Assembly (NCBI RefSeq): GCF_029029505.1
Contig: NZ_JAKJSD010000010.1
Coordinates: forward strand, 62,001-126,000
DNA: 64,000 nucleotides
From: Ancylomarina sp. DW003
Lineage (GTDB): Bacteria > Bacteroidota > Bacteroidia > Bacteroidales > Marinifilaceae
Direction of reading: 5' to 3'
Shown: piece by piece, positions 9,478 to 18,046 of the stretch
How the letters are laid out: the number at the start of each line of letters is the position of its first letter
Position numbering within the stretch: position 1 is the first letter of the stretch
Position numbers and translations under genes: made by a program
The notes under the pieces: generated by a model
The model's input: only the letters and a program-made list of their open reading frames with translations
What the model was told of the DNA's origin: nothing
Database searches by the model: none

Positions 9478-9502
9478 TCTCGTAAATATTATACTTACGA
9501 GA
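9478..9502. terminator. hairpin just after the acyltransferase stop
   Basis: TCTCGTAA and TTACGAGA form an 8-bp perfect stem around a 9-nt loop. The following T tract is weak; the stronger terminator is 70 bp further on. It may be an mRNA-stabilising hairpin. Confidence 0.5.
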
Positions 9503-9520
9503 AATTTCCTAGATTATAGG

Positions 9521-10696
9521 TTATATATACTTCTTTATAATTTTTATCTTTCGAAGCCAGCTACTTACAAACCAGCTTAATGAAAGTGAAATAATAAAGC
9601 TTAATAAAAACTTAGTGAATGCAGGAATATCAAACTTCGTTAATAAAAACTGACTCCATAGAACAAAAATAAAATGAACAATATAAATCAAATAAGCATT
9701 CTCAGATAAGGAATTCCACCAATATCTCTCGGTATGAACTAATCTTCTAAAAACAGTAATAAAAGCTATACTACTTAATGTGCATGAGGCTACATAAATA
9801 CCATAGTAAATCATATATGCATTAAATTCGCCTATCCTTTTGTCTTCTAATAGTTGAGTTAATGGTTCTGCAACTATTGTTAGAATGCAATAAACAGCCA
9901 AAGAAAGAGAAAACCAAAGCCACCATTTTTTTACAATTGCTGATTCTGCTGAGAGTAATTCATTATTAAAGTCTGTGTTGCCAATCAAAATTCCCAATGT
10001 GAAATACCCAAAATACAGAAATATTCGACTTGCCTGAAAATCAAAAGGACCAATTCCAACCCAACTACCTGCTCCCATTTTGTATGCTAAAGGCACATAG
10101 AGTATCCAAGTGACACTAAATAGCAGGCAAAAAAAAGTAAACGGTTTATTTTTTAAGCTAGAGAGTCGCTTCCCAATTTTTTTGCTTGTTTTATAAAAAT
10201 GTGAAAGAAATAATGCAAACAACAAATTAAAAAGGAATAATACCCAAATAAACCAAGGCGGGCCAGCAGGCCATTTCTCTACTAGAAAGAAATCTTTAAT
10301 GTGAGCAATAACATCTAAGTTTTTATGTATTGTATAGTAGGAAGGAAAATAAGCAATCAACATAAAAAAAGTCCCTAAGAACAGAAAAGGTATAAAAATC
10401 CGATAAAATCTGTCTCTTATAAAGCTGTAGATTCCTTTTTTATTGATACTTTTTATAAGGAACAACCCTCCTATCAAGAACATTAGCGACATAAAAAACA
10501 CATCATTAAAATTTTGGAATATATCAAGCCCAATCCACCTATTTGTGTCAACTATAGGATGTGTTGAATTAGCATAGATTTTATTATCAAAACGTGCAAA
10601 TGTCGTATAAGCTAATGATGAATGATGTGCTACAACCAAGACTGTAATGGCTGACCGTAAGTAATCTACCCAAAGGTTTCTTTTTAACTTATTCAT
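9521..10696 (-). CDS. acyltransferase 3 family membrane protein (OpgC-like)
   Basis: A 391-aa integral membrane protein with about ten hydrophobic segments. The N-terminus WVDYLRSAITVLVVAHHS has the conserved Arg and His of acyltransferase 3 enzymes (His25 region), followed by NDVFFMSLMFLIGGLF, as in glucan biosynthesis protein C-like members. The family transfers acyl groups, often succinyl or acetyl, from the cytoplasm to exported glycans or lipids. The start is ATG. It is a single gene between two terminator hairpins and a tRNA, so it gives no operon context. The real acceptor molecule cannot be told from sequence. Confidence 0.88.
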   Translation of the reverse strand: MNKLKRNLWVDYLRSAITVLVVAHHSSLAYTTFARFDNKIYANSTHPIVDTNRWIGLDIFQNFNDVFFMSLMFLIGGLFLIKSINKKGIYSFIRDRFYRIFIPFLFLGTFFMLIAYFPSYYTIHKNLDVIAHIKDFFLVEKWPAGPPWFIWVLFLFNLLFALFLSHFYKTSKKIGKRLSSLKNKPFTFFCLLFSVTWILYVPLAYKMGAGSWVGIGPFDFQASRIFLYFGYFTLGILIGNTDFNNELLSAESAIVKKWWLWFSLSLAVYCILTIVAEPLTQLLEDKRIGEFNAYMIYYGIYVASCTLSSIAFITVFRRLVHTERYWWNSLSENAYLIYIVHFIFVLWSQFLLTKFDIPAFTKFLLSFIISLSLSWFVSSWLRKIKIIKKYI

Positions 10697-10795
10697 TTCA
10701 AACTATTCTTATGTTTCAGTTATTCTTGTACTAAACGTTCAACAACAACTTAAAGTTACTGTATAGTAAGAAAAAATTAGGACTAACTCATTCAG

Positions 10796-10813
10796 AACAT
10801 CAATATTGATGTT
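10796..10813. repeat. 18-bp perfect palindrome upstream of the acyltransferase gene
   Basis: AACATCAATATTGATGTT equals its own reverse complement. It lies 100 bp before the acyltransferase ATG and about 110 bp from the tRNA-Arg terminator. It could be a dimeric regulator site; the flanks do not extend the symmetry. Confidence 0.6.
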
Positions 10814-10920
10814 ATTTCTTTTATATTCTTAGATTGAAACTCTCTCAATTTAGGTGAATCCATCATCTTTCAATCAAGCTTTATAAAATGAGGAAAGCTT
10901 AAAGGTATTTTGTAACCTGA

Positions 10921-10957
10921 AAATAAAAAACCTCGTAAGTATATACTCACGAGGTTT
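10921..10957 (-). terminator. terminator of tRNA-Arg
   Basis: On the minus strand CCTCGT/ACGAGG form a stem (with inner AGT/ACT pairs) followed by T6. It begins a few bases after the tRNA 3' end. Confidence 0.85.
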
Positions 10958-10962
10958 TCTTG

Positions 10963-11034
10963 TAGCCCCAGCAGGACTCGAACCTGCATCTAGTGTTTAG
11001 GAAACACTTGTTCTATCCCTTGAACTATGGGGCC
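10963..11034 (-). tRNA. tRNA-Arg (anticodon CCT)
   Basis: The minus strand folds into a full cloverleaf of 72 nt: acceptor GGCCCCA/TGGGGCT with a G1-U72 wobble, D-stem GTTC/GAAC, anticodon stem AGTGT/ACACT around loop TTCCTAA (anticodon CCT, reads AGG), T-stem GCAGG/CCTGC with loop TTCGAGT. CCA is not encoded. A consensus promoter lies just upstream and a terminator just downstream, so it is a single-gene unit. Confidence 0.96.
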
Positions 11035-11043
11035 AATGCTCGA

Positions 11044-11074
11044 CAAAAGTATTTAAATCTGATTAATTAACAAA
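11044..11074 (-). promoter_or_regulatory. consensus promoter of tRNA-Arg
   Basis: Minus-strand TTTG (11071-11074), exactly 19 bp, then TACTTTTG (11044-11051): a perfect match to the Bacteroidota primary sigma consensus. The predicted start is close to the tRNA 5' end at 11034. Confidence 0.85.
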
Positions 11075-11184
11075 ACAAAAATTGTCCATAAAATAAGTTG
11101 AATAAGATCTACATCTCTTAAATTGTATATTCGAACATTAACTTAATATTCATAATAAACTTGCATTATACTAAACATATTTTG

Positions 11185-11192
11185 TAAGTTTG
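11185..11192 (+). promoter_or_regulatory. putative -7 box for the 148-aa exported protein
   Basis: TAAGTTTG matches TAnnTTTG. A TTG is found at 11161-11163, 21 bp upstream. Leader length would be about 75 nt. Confidence 0.5.
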
Positions 11193-11275
11193 ATCTTTAT
11201 TAAGAAAGCAATAAGAATAAATGAGCTGTAACCTTCTTTATTCGAACTCTAAACAACCATATAATTCTCAATAAG

Positions 11276-11722
11276 ATGAAGAAATTCATATTCATTCTCC
11301 TTGTAGCTTGTAGTCTATCGAGTCAAGCCCAAAATACAAAAATAGCTGTACTAAAACAGTTTATTTCCGATGTTATTAAAATAGATGCCAGCAAGCTTAA
11401 TCAGCAACAACCTATCATCAGCATCAACGAAATTGCTAAGGCTAAAGCAATCAAATCATTTGAGATTAATCGTGAAAACATCAATCAATCTCTAGACGAA
11501 GCAAAAAAATATAAGCATTGCCTGATTACCGTTGATGGACATACACTTATTAAAGTTATCGATTTTAAGAATAGTAGTCCCAGTGGAGCTTGGCGTACTG
11601 CCATGCCAATGAGTAAAGGCTATATTCAGAAAGCTGGTGTTCTTCATGAGAAGAAAGATTACCTCAAAAATTTAATTGGAAGACCAGACTCACAAATTAG
11701 GATGATGTATTTATTCAACTAA
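11276..11722 (+). CDS. small exported protein of unknown function
   Basis: A 148-aa protein with a standard signal peptide (MKKFIFILLVACSLSSQAQ). The mature part of about 129 residues is mixed charge, with a central hydrophobic beta segment (HCLITVDGHTLIKVIDF) and a C-terminal Arg/Met-rich tail. No family recognised. It has its own -7 box and a strong terminator, so it is a one-gene unit between tRNA-Arg and a convergent transporter gene. Likely periplasmic; function unknown. Confidence 0.75.
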   Translation: MKKFIFILLVACSLSSQAQNTKIAVLKQFISDVIKIDASKLNQQQPIISINEIAKAKAIKSFEINRENINQSLDEAKKYKHCLITVDGHTLIKVIDFKNSSPSGAWRTAMPMSKGYIQKAGVLHEKKDYLKNLIGRPDSQIRMMYLFN

Positions 11723-11743
11723 TTAGTTTAAACATGATATTTT

Positions 11744-11779
11744 AGCCCTGATCCAACGACTTGGATTGGGGCTTTTTTA
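11744..11779 (+). terminator. terminator of the 148-aa gene
   Basis: AGCCC-TGATCCAA and TTGGATT-GGGGCT form a long stem around CGAC, followed by T6. Confidence 0.88.
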
Positions 11780-11793
11780 TCTCATATAAAAAT

Positions 11794-11825
11794 AACGAGC
11801 CTTAATCTGTAAATCAAGGCTCGTT
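11794..11825 (-). terminator. hairpin downstream of the POT-like transporter
   Basis: AACGAGCCTT and AAGGCTCGTT form a 10-bp perfect stem with a 12-nt loop, 22 bp after the transporter stop. Confidence 0.75.
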
Positions 11826-11846
11826 AAAGTATTATAAATGTTTCGA

Positions 11847-13292
11847 TTATTTAGCTTCCTCTCCTTTAATCAAGAACCTGTCGTAAAAGAATAAGGACAC
11901 TACAGCAATTAATCCAATCGCCATGATCACATACCAAATGTTCTCTGGGTGATGTGTGTTCCAAAGATATTTCGTCAATTCATTTTGATTCATATTCATT
12001 AATTCACCGGCCTTATTAAAGTAATCTGTAGCAGAAAAGTCTTCAGAAATTGCTGGGATATCCAAACCTCTTTTTTCAACTTCATTCACCAAAAGGTTTA
12101 CTTTATCCGACATGCTTCCGTATACATTACCAGAGATAATACCTGCCAATGTACTTCCCAAAAAGACAGGAAGAAAAGAACAACCCATATACAAACCTAC
12201 CTTATCGGCTGGAGCAATTCTACCAATGTATTCTGTAATTTTTGGTGAGCTAGCCATTTCTCCTACCGAGAATATAAAAATGGCTACAATTACAAATAAA
12301 ACATTCTGAGTGTAAAGCGTTAAAGCCATACCAATTGTACAAACTAAAATTCCCCCCATCATTGCCTTTAACGGCTTTAGTTTCATCACTAGTGAAGAAA
12401 TAATGATCTGAAATAGGATAATGAACATGGCATCAAAATTTACAATAAACTCTGAATCCATTTGATTTCCTTTACCATAGGTTTCGGTAACTGCAGGCAT
12501 AAATCCTTCAAAGAAATTATATACCGATGAGGTATCAACCCATTGGGTTATAAATACTGGCAAAGTAAAAAACAGTTGATAGTACATGCTCCAAAAAGCA
12601 GCAACCAAAATAAGGAAGATAACAAATTTGAAGTCACTTAATGCTGTTCCAATATTTCTAAATACATTCGCAATTGCCAAACCTAATGATTCCTTTTTTA
12701 TCTCTCTTTCTGGTTCCTTGTAGAACAAAATCAACAAGAAATTAACTAAAATTACTCCAGCCGAAATATAAAATACAGTGTTATATCCATCGTCTTTGTA
12801 TGCTAAGGCAACCAAAGGGCCAATAAATGCACCAATGTTTACCATCATATAAAAAATACCAAAACCTATAGAGGCTGTCTCATCATCGGTAGTTTTGGCA
12901 ACTGTGGCTGAAATAATCGGCTTGAATAAAGCCGCTCCTAAAGCAAGATAAAGATACATAGCAAAAACAGCCACAAAAGTACTCGCTAGAGGCAGTGCAA
13001 TAAAGGCAGTACTGTATATTATAAAAGAGATTGCCAATACGCGCTTATAACCGTATTTATCAGCAATGGCTCCAGTTATTACAGGCAGAAAATAAAGAAT
13101 TCCTGTTCCTACTCCCATTATGATTCCTTTCTGCGCTTGAGAAAGTCCCAAAGCTCCAATATCAGTCGATGCAGTTAGGTAATTGGCAAACAGCATGAAG
13201 AAGCCATACCATGCCCAACGCTCAAATAGCTCAATTGTATTCGCTACCCAAAAGGTTTTTGGGAATTTTTTTAAAACTCTAGCAATACTCAT
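11847..13292 (-). CDS. MFS transporter, POT/PTR-like (proton-dependent peptide transporter family)
   Basis: A 481-aa inner-membrane protein with about twelve to fourteen membrane segments. The N-terminal IELFERWAWYGFF resembles the ExxERxxYYG motif of proton-dependent oligopeptide transporters, and DKYGYKRVLAISF is the MFS loop 2-3 motif. It would import solutes, perhaps di- or tripeptides, with protons. The segment around residues 245-275 is an extra polar stretch between helices. ATG start. It lies 82 bp downstream of a PAP2 phosphatase gene on the same strand and may be co-transcribed. The MFS call is firm; the peptide substrate is inferred from one motif. Confidence 0.85.
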   Translation of the reverse strand: MSIARVLKKFPKTFWVANTIELFERWAWYGFFMLFANYLTASTDIGALGLSQAQKGIIMGVGTGILYFLPVITGAIADKYGYKRVLAISFIIYSTAFIALPLASTFVAVFAMYLYLALGAALFKPIISATVAKTTDDETASIGFGIFYMMVNIGAFIGPLVALAYKDDGYNTVFYISAGVILVNFLLILFYKEPEREIKKESLGLAIANVFRNIGTALSDFKFVIFLILVAAFWSMYYQLFFTLPVFITQWVDTSSVYNFFEGFMPAVTETYGKGNQMDSEFIVNFDAMFIILFQIIISSLVMKLKPLKAMMGGILVCTIGMALTLYTQNVLFVIVAIFIFSVGEMASSPKITEYIGRIAPADKVGLYMGCSFLPVFLGSTLAGIISGNVYGSMSDKVNLLVNEVEKRGLDIPAISEDFSATDYFNKAGELMNMNQNELTKYLWNTHHPENIWYVIMAIGLIAVVSLFFYDRFLIKGEEAK

Positions 13293-13374
13293 TTTTTGAA
13301 TTTTGTGTATTTAATATTTGTAATGGGCCCAAAAAGTACAAATAAGTTATCAGCTAAAACATGACTTTCTACAT

Positions 13375-14142
13375 TTAGAACCTAATAACAATGCCATTTC
13401 CATTGAATAGTACTTTTTGATTCTTTCTTTTATGAAAATACAATCCTGCAAGGTAACCAATACCTCCTCCAAGTACCACATCAGATAACCAGTGTCGATT
13501 GCGATACATTCTTGCAAAACTCACCCCAGCTGGAATCACATATATCCATTTTGAATATTCTTGTGCAAAAGGAGTAAACACAGACCATGCCACAAAAGCA
13601 TGTCCTGAAGGAAAAGATTTTCTATCATTCCCTCTTCCATTAAATGCATCGAAATGCATCGATCCTCTATTCATATCAGGACGCGATCGACCTGCAATAA
13701 ACTTAGTACTCTCTGTCAATACAGCACCACAAATTAAAGCCTTTGCCGAATTCATAGCGGTAGTTGCTAAACGTTCATCATCAATAGCAGTAGCAATAGC
13801 CCAAGTTGCCAATGTAGCTGGTGCCAGATATTTTTTTTCACCAAACTCATTAGATATATCAGTAAAACCATTCATAAAACCACTTTGGTTATGAGTCATA
13901 CCATCTTTTGCTAATTCATCCAGCAAAAAAGCAGAGCCCAAAATTCCACCAAAAATCAGCAGGTTCTTCTTAGAAAAGGTATCATTTCTTAATTCTAACT
14001 TTTTAAGATCGGCTTCTTCCTGAGCCGCTTGCTTTCTTTGTTCACAACTTACAAACTGGGCCTGAGATTGGCTTACAAACAAAATAAGGAGTAAACTAAT
14101 AAAACTCCAGTGCTTTTTTTTTGAGAGATACATTGACATCAT
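13375..14142 (-). CDS. exported PAP2 family acid phosphatase
   Basis: About 255 aa from the first of several ATGs (14142, also 14139 and 14133); the frame itself opens at a TTG 18 nt upstream. A signal peptide or N-terminal anchor ends near SQSQAQ. All three PAP2 motifs are present: KFIAGRSRP (147-155), PSGHA (178-182) and R211-x5-H217-x3-D221. The fold uses the two histidines to hydrolyse phosphomonoesters or lipid phosphates, here on the outer face of the membrane or in the periplasm. It precedes the POT-like transporter by 82 bp. Substrate could be undecaprenyl or phosphatidyl-glycerol phosphate; that cannot be decided here. Confidence 0.92.
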   Translation of the reverse strand: MMSMYLSKKKHWSFISLLLILFVSQSQAQFVSCEQRKQAAQEEADLKKLELRNDTFSKKNLLIFGGILGSAFLLDELAKDGMTHNQSGFMNGFTDISNEFGEKKYLAPATLATWAIATAIDDERLATTAMNSAKALICGAVLTESTKFIAGRSRPDMNRGSMHFDAFNGRGNDRKSFPSGHAFVAWSVFTPFAQEYSKWIYVIPAGVSFARMYRNRHWLSDVVLGGGIGYLAGLYFHKRKNQKVLFNGNGIVIRF

Positions 14143-14197
14143 TTTTTTTGAACCTAACAAAAGTAGAAGAAATTAAGTTTATGAAAGGTATAAACAC

Positions 14198-14228
14198 AAA
14201 AAAGCCGCTCGAAAAATCGAACGGCTTC
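14198..14228 (-). terminator. terminator of the tRNA-Asn cluster
   Basis: On the minus strand AGCCGTTCGA/TCGAGCGGCT with a TTTT loop is followed by T6. It starts 3 nt after the last tRNA-Asn. Confidence 0.92.
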
Positions 14229-14230
14229 TG

Positions 14231-14304
14231 CTCCCTCTCTAGGACTTGAACCTAGGACCCTCTGATTAACAGTCAGATGCTCTAACCAACTGAGCTAAGA
14301 AGGA
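14231..14304 (-). tRNA. tRNA-Asn (anticodon GTT), third of the array in transcription order
   Basis: 74 nt: acceptor TCCTTCT/AGAGGGA, D-stem GCTC/GAGC, anticodon stem TCTGA/TCAGA with loop CTGTTAA, T-stem CTAGG/CCTAG, discriminator G. It differs from the other two copies in the acceptor and T stems, with matching changes on both sides, so pairing is kept. Confidence 0.96.
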
Positions 14305-14348
14305 ATAAACTGATATTCTTTTTAAAAACCTCACAGCATCGGTTTTTG

Positions 14349-14422
14349 CTCCCTTTCCTGGACTCGAACCAGGGACCCTCTGATTAACAGTCAGATGCTC
14401 TAACCAACTGAGCTAAAAAGGA
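14349..14422 (-). tRNA. tRNA-Asn (anticodon GTT), second of the array
   Basis: 74 nt: acceptor TCCTTTT/AAAGGGA, anticodon stem TCTGA/TCAGA with loop CTGTTAA, T-stem CCTGG/CCAGG with loop TTCGAGT. Identical to the copy exactly 120 bp away at 14469. Confidence 0.96.
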
Positions 14423-14468
14423 ATACAACTGATATTTATTTTTAAAAACCTCACAGTATTGGTTTTTG

Positions 14469-14542
14469 CTCCCTTTCCTGGACTCGAACCAGGGACCCTC
14501 TGATTAACAGTCAGATGCTCTAACCAACTGAGCTAAAAAGGA
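14469..14542 (-). tRNA. tRNA-Asn (anticodon GTT), first of the array
   Basis: Same 74-nt sequence as the 14349 copy. The 44-46 nt spacers between copies are also alike (shared ctgatatt, aaaacctcacag and ggtttttg blocks), showing tandem duplication of a unit of about 120 bp. Confidence 0.96.
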
Positions 14543-14601
14543 ATATAATTCGCAATTTTCCTTGCTTATAAAGACGTGCTTTATTGGAGAAATTTGCGAT
14601 G

Positions 14602-14632
14602 CAAAACTAAGGGCTTTTCCCCAATTATACAA
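14602..14632 (-). promoter_or_regulatory. promoter of the tRNA-Asn array
   Basis: Minus-strand TTG (14630-14632), 20 bp, then TAGTTTTG (14602-14609). The predicted start leaves a leader of about 50 nt before the first tRNA. Confidence 0.7.
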
Positions 14633-14921
14633 GAGCCTCCAAGTATTTTTTTCAGAAAAAATAAATAAATTCTCATCCCGTCATTCAAAATTGCTTTTTA
14701 TCAGGAAGATATACGCAAAAAAAATATTTCAAATAAAACTATATTTTTCTACTTACATCGGAAATAGGTATAGTCTGACCTCATATCAGCTTTGTAAAAG
14801 TACAACTATTTCTGCAAAGATTAGTCACCGTATAAAACCGAGAATAAGTATCCATTGAAAAGGAAATATATTTTCACATCAAATATTCAGACTTATATAT
14901 CTTTATCTATTTTTTTAATCT

Positions 14922-14929
14922 TAGCTTTG
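14922..14929 (+). promoter_or_regulatory. putative -7 box for the acyl-CoA dehydrogenase gene
   Basis: TAGCTTTG matches TAnnTTTG, about 45 nt before the ATG. No clear -33 element. Confidence 0.5.
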
Positions 14930-14973
14930 CATCACAACTATTCTTATTTGTACTAATTTAAAATAAACAATAG

Positions 14974-16482
14974 ATGATGACTTCTAATATCGCGGATCTT
15001 CCATTTTCAGAATTTCTGAGCGCTATTAAAAAGACGATACACAGTGCTTTTTACGAAAAGGATAATATCGAAAAATTTATCCAGAAGAGAGGATTTCCAG
15101 CACTGGTACTAAGAGATATCATGGCTAAGAATCCTTTATCGGTAGCAATACCGAAAGAATATGGTGGCCGTGGAGCAAAAGTGAAAGAATGTTTAGGGAT
15201 ATTGGATACTGCTTCTTACGAATCACTTCCATTGGCTTTAACTTTTGGTATTAATATCGCTCTATTCCTTGAACCTGTGGCGAAATATGCACAAGATAAT
15301 GTGAAGAAAGGTATTTTTGACCGTTTCTTAACTCAGCAAAATATGGGTGGTTTAATGATTACTGAACCAGATTTTGGTAGTGATGCTTTGGGAATGCAAA
15401 CATCAAATATCAAGATGGGAGAATCGTACCACATCAAAGGAACCAAACACTGGCAAGGATTAACAGGTATGGCTGACTATTGGTTGATGACCTCTCGTCC
15501 TCAGGATCAGAACGGAAGATTAGGTCGTGATATTGACTTCTTTATTTGTGATGTGCAGCAACCTCAACAAGCTATTAAGGTTGAAGAATATTATAATAAC
15601 TTAGGTCTCTACCCTATTCCTTACGGGAAGAATTCTATAGATATTCAAGTGCCTCAGCAGTACAAGCTCAAACCCGAATCAACAGGTTTAAAATTGATGA
15701 TGGATCTTCTACATAGAAGCCGATTACAGTTTCCTGGAATGGGATTAGGTTTTATTCGCAGAATGCTTGATGAGTCCATCAAACATTGTTCAACTAGAAT
15801 TGTTGGAGGGAAGCCTCTTATCAGTCTAGATCAAGTTCGCCACCAAATTGGGCGTATTCAGTCTGCCTTTACCATCAGCTCGGCTATGTGCTCTCGTAGT
15901 TCTTTAATTAGCGGTATTGAAAATAATCTGGCAACAGCTGCGATTGAAGCCAATAGTATGAAAGCTTATATTACAGATATGATGCAAGAGGCAGCACAAA
16001 CATTGACTCAACTGAGTGGAGCCAATGGCTACAAAGCAGAAAGTATTGGTTCCAGAGCAATCATCGATTCGCGACCTTTCCAGATTTTTGAAGGATCTAA
16101 CGATATGCTTTATACTCAACTTTCGGAGATGGTTATGAAGATCATGACAAAGAAGAAAAATATGAATCTTTCAGAATTCTTCAAAAATCATGAACTCACT
16201 AAGAACGTTTCTGACTATTTCAAAGGCATTGTGAATTTCAACCTTGATACTAAGTTACCACAGAGAAAAATTGTTGATTTAGGTAAGATTATCAGTAAGG
16301 TTGTTGCAGCTGATCATGTTGTACAGATGGGAGCAAAAGGTTTTAGATCAGATTTAATCAACGACAGTTTAGAAACGATAAAACATGAAATTTCGATGCT
16401 TGTTAGCTCATATAAATTTCAAACCAACGTATCACCTACTGAAGAATATAAGGAGCAAAGCTCATGGCTTTCGTTCACTTAG
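14974..16482 (+). CDS. acyl-CoA dehydrogenase family flavoprotein
   Basis: A 502-aa cytoplasmic protein. N-terminal helical domain to about 110, middle beta domain with GGLMITEPDFGSDA (about 128-142) that forms the FAD/substrate site, and a C-terminal helical domain ending in QIFEGSNDMLYTQ (about 370-380), the typical end-of-domain motif that contacts FAD. The reaction would be alpha,beta-dehydrogenation of an acyl-CoA with electrons going to ETF. No ETF or thiolase gene is next to it; it is a single gene with its own -7 box and terminator. Its length exceeds the classic 380-aa enzymes by a C-terminal extension of about 110 residues. Starts ATG-ATG; either codon is possible. Confidence 0.88.
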   Translation: MMTSNIADLPFSEFLSAIKKTIHSAFYEKDNIEKFIQKRGFPALVLRDIMAKNPLSVAIPKEYGGRGAKVKECLGILDTASYESLPLALTFGINIALFLEPVAKYAQDNVKKGIFDRFLTQQNMGGLMITEPDFGSDALGMQTSNIKMGESYHIKGTKHWQGLTGMADYWLMTSRPQDQNGRLGRDIDFFICDVQQPQQAIKVEEYYNNLGLYPIPYGKNSIDIQVPQQYKLKPESTGLKLMMDLLHRSRLQFPGMGLGFIRRMLDESIKHCSTRIVGGKPLISLDQVRHQIGRIQSAFTISSAMCSRSSLISGIENNLATAAIEANSMKAYITDMMQEAAQTLTQLSGANGYKAESIGSRAIIDSRPFQIFEGSNDMLYTQLSEMVMKIMTKKKNMNLSEFFKNHELTKNVSDYFKGIVNFNLDTKLPQRKIVDLGKIISKVVAADHVVQMGAKGFRSDLINDSLETIKHEISMLVSSYKFQTNVSPTEEYKEQSSWLSFT

Positions 16483-16513
16483 ATTTTGGTAAAACAGTTT
16501 TATTAATAGCAAC

Positions 16514-16549
16514 AAACTCCTCTTCTTTTCATACGGAAGGGGAGTTTTT
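16514..16549 (+). terminator. terminator of the acyl-CoA dehydrogenase gene
   Basis: AAACTCCTCTTC pairs with GAAGGGGAGTTT (one T-G pair) and T residues follow. Confidence 0.88.
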
Positions 16550-16637
16550 ATAAGATAAAAAAGGGGCAGAATTTACCTGAGGTTTAAAATAATAAGTGCA
16601 TTTATCATCAAAAGTGCAGAATTTCAAACTATTACCC

Positions 16638-16645
16638 TATCTTTG
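16638..16645 (+). promoter_or_regulatory. putative -7 box deciding the first helicase start
   Basis: TATCTTTG is a perfect TAnnTTTG. It lies inside the longest open frame, so transcription would begin after the upstream GTG/ATG candidates and favours the ATG at 16665. Confidence 0.6.
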
Positions 16646-16664
16646 TCGTTTTTATATATTATAC

Positions 16665-17960
16665 ATGACATTCAAAGAATTAGGCATTATAGATCCTATC
16701 CTGAAAGCCCTTGAGGCCAAAGGCTATACATATCCTTCCCCAATACAAGAACAGTCTATTCCCATCCTTCTAAAACGAAAGGATTTATTAGGTTGTGCTC
16801 AAACAGGTACAGGAAAAACTGCAGCTTTTGCTATTCCAATCCTACAGCATATTTTTAACGATAATCGTAACACCAAGGGGCAGCGTAAAATTAAAGCACT
16901 AATTGTTACACCTACACGAGAATTAGCGATACAGATTGGGGACAGTTTTACCGAATACGGAAAATATACCGGAATCGTTAATACGGTTATTTTTGGTGGT
17001 GTAAAGCAAGGGTCGCAGACATCAGCACTTCGCAGAGGTGTAGATGTATTAGTGGCTACACCAGGTCGACTTTTAGATTTAATGGACCAAGGCTATATCT
17101 CATTAAAAGATGTGCAATATTCAGTTCTTGACGAAGCCGATCATATGCTTGACATGGGTTTCATTCACGATATCCGTCGAATAATAGCTAAACTACCAAC
17201 TAAGAGACAATCTTTATTCTTTTCAGCAACTATGCCAACATCTATTGTGAAGCTCTCACAGAAGATGCTAGGTAATCCTGAGAAAGTAACCATTGCACCT
17301 AAGCAAACTACCGCAGAACGTGTAGAACAGGCTTTATATTTCGTTAGCAAAAAGAACAAGCCTAAACTACTAGTTCACCTCTTAACTCGTAATCAAGTTG
17401 ACTCAACTTTGGTTTTTACCAGAACTAAATATGGTGCTGATAAAATTGTGAAGGCTTTAAAGAAGGTTGATATCCACTCTGAGGCCATTCATGGGAATAA
17501 GTCTCAGAATCAAAGACAGAAGGCCTTATTAAACTTTAAAGAAGGCAAAACGAAAGTTTTGGTTGCCACTGATATTGCGGCTCGTGGAATTGACGTTTCA
17601 GAACTGGAACTTGTTATCAACTTCGATCTGCCTAATGTTGCAGAAACCTATGTACATAGAATTGGACGTACTGGTAGAGCAGCGGCAAGCGGTATTGCCA
17701 TTTCTTTCTGCGATGTTGAAGAAAAACCCTATTTAAAGGATATTCAGAAATTAATTGCTCAGCAGATCAAAGTTATAGCTGAACATCCATTTTTAAATTC
17801 AGGCGATAATGAACCAGCTGAAAAACCAAAGAGACCTCAAAGATCAAATAGACCTCGTCGTAATAATGACCAGAGATCTGATTCTAAAAAGAAGGTTGAT
17901 CCTGAGAATAAGCACAAAAGAGACAGAAGACGCAAGCCTTTTATCAGAAAAAGAGACTAA
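16665..17960 (+). CDS. DEAD-box ATP-dependent RNA helicase (RhlE-like) with basic tail
   Basis: 431 aa from the ATG at 16665; the frame is open further upstream but that part is non-homologous and precedes the -7 box. Motifs in order: Q-motif FKELGI...PSPIQ, Walker A AQTGTGKT (45-52), PTREL, DEAD (156-159), SAT, ARGID and HRIGRTGR. The final 60 residues are rich in Arg, Lys and Asn (RPQRSNRPRR, RDRRRKPFIRKRD), a typical RNA-binding extension. The enzyme unwinds RNA duplexes in ribosome assembly or mRNA decay. It is convergent with a second DEAD-box gene and shares a terminator with it. Confidence 0.95.
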   Translation: MTFKELGIIDPILKALEAKGYTYPSPIQEQSIPILLKRKDLLGCAQTGTGKTAAFAIPILQHIFNDNRNTKGQRKIKALIVTPTRELAIQIGDSFTEYGKYTGIVNTVIFGGVKQGSQTSALRRGVDVLVATPGRLLDLMDQGYISLKDVQYSVLDEADHMLDMGFIHDIRRIIAKLPTKRQSLFFSATMPTSIVKLSQKMLGNPEKVTIAPKQTTAERVEQALYFVSKKNKPKLLVHLLTRNQVDSTLVFTRTKYGADKIVKALKKVDIHSEAIHGNKSQNQRQKALLNFKEGKTKVLVATDIAARGIDVSELELVINFDLPNVAETYVHRIGRTGRAAASGIAISFCDVEEKPYLKDIQKLIAQQIKVIAEHPFLNSGDNEPAEKPKRPQRSNRPRRNNDQRSDSKKKVDPENKHKRDRRRKPFIRKRD

Positions 17961-17982
17961 TGTCTGAACCAATCTATATGAC

Positions 17983-18021
17983 AAAAAAAAACTCACGATT
18001 CAATATCATGAGTTTTTTTTA
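17983..18021. terminator. bidirectional terminator between the two helicase genes
   Basis: An A-run, ACTCACGA, loop, TCATGAGT and a T8 run. The symmetrical A/T runs serve both convergent genes. Confidence 0.88.
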
Positions 18022-18046
18022 TATCTGAATTAGGAAAAACCTAATA

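Larger units (their letters stand above)
14543..14973. other. 431-bp divergent intergenic region
   Basis: Between the tRNA-Asn array (minus) and the acyl-CoA dehydrogenase gene (plus). It holds the tRNA promoter at 14602-14632 and a -7 box at 14922-14929. A 98-codon open frame here begins at TTG, has no family resemblance and overlaps the tRNA promoter, so I do not call it. Confidence 0.6.

Noticed and set aside
14231-14542. CRISPR-like array (three regular 120-bp repeats)
   Set aside because: Each repeat folds into a complete tRNA-Asn.
14562-14858. 98-codon open frame with TTG start
   Set aside because: Overlaps the tRNA-Asn promoter, starts at TTG, and has no coding signature or family resemblance.
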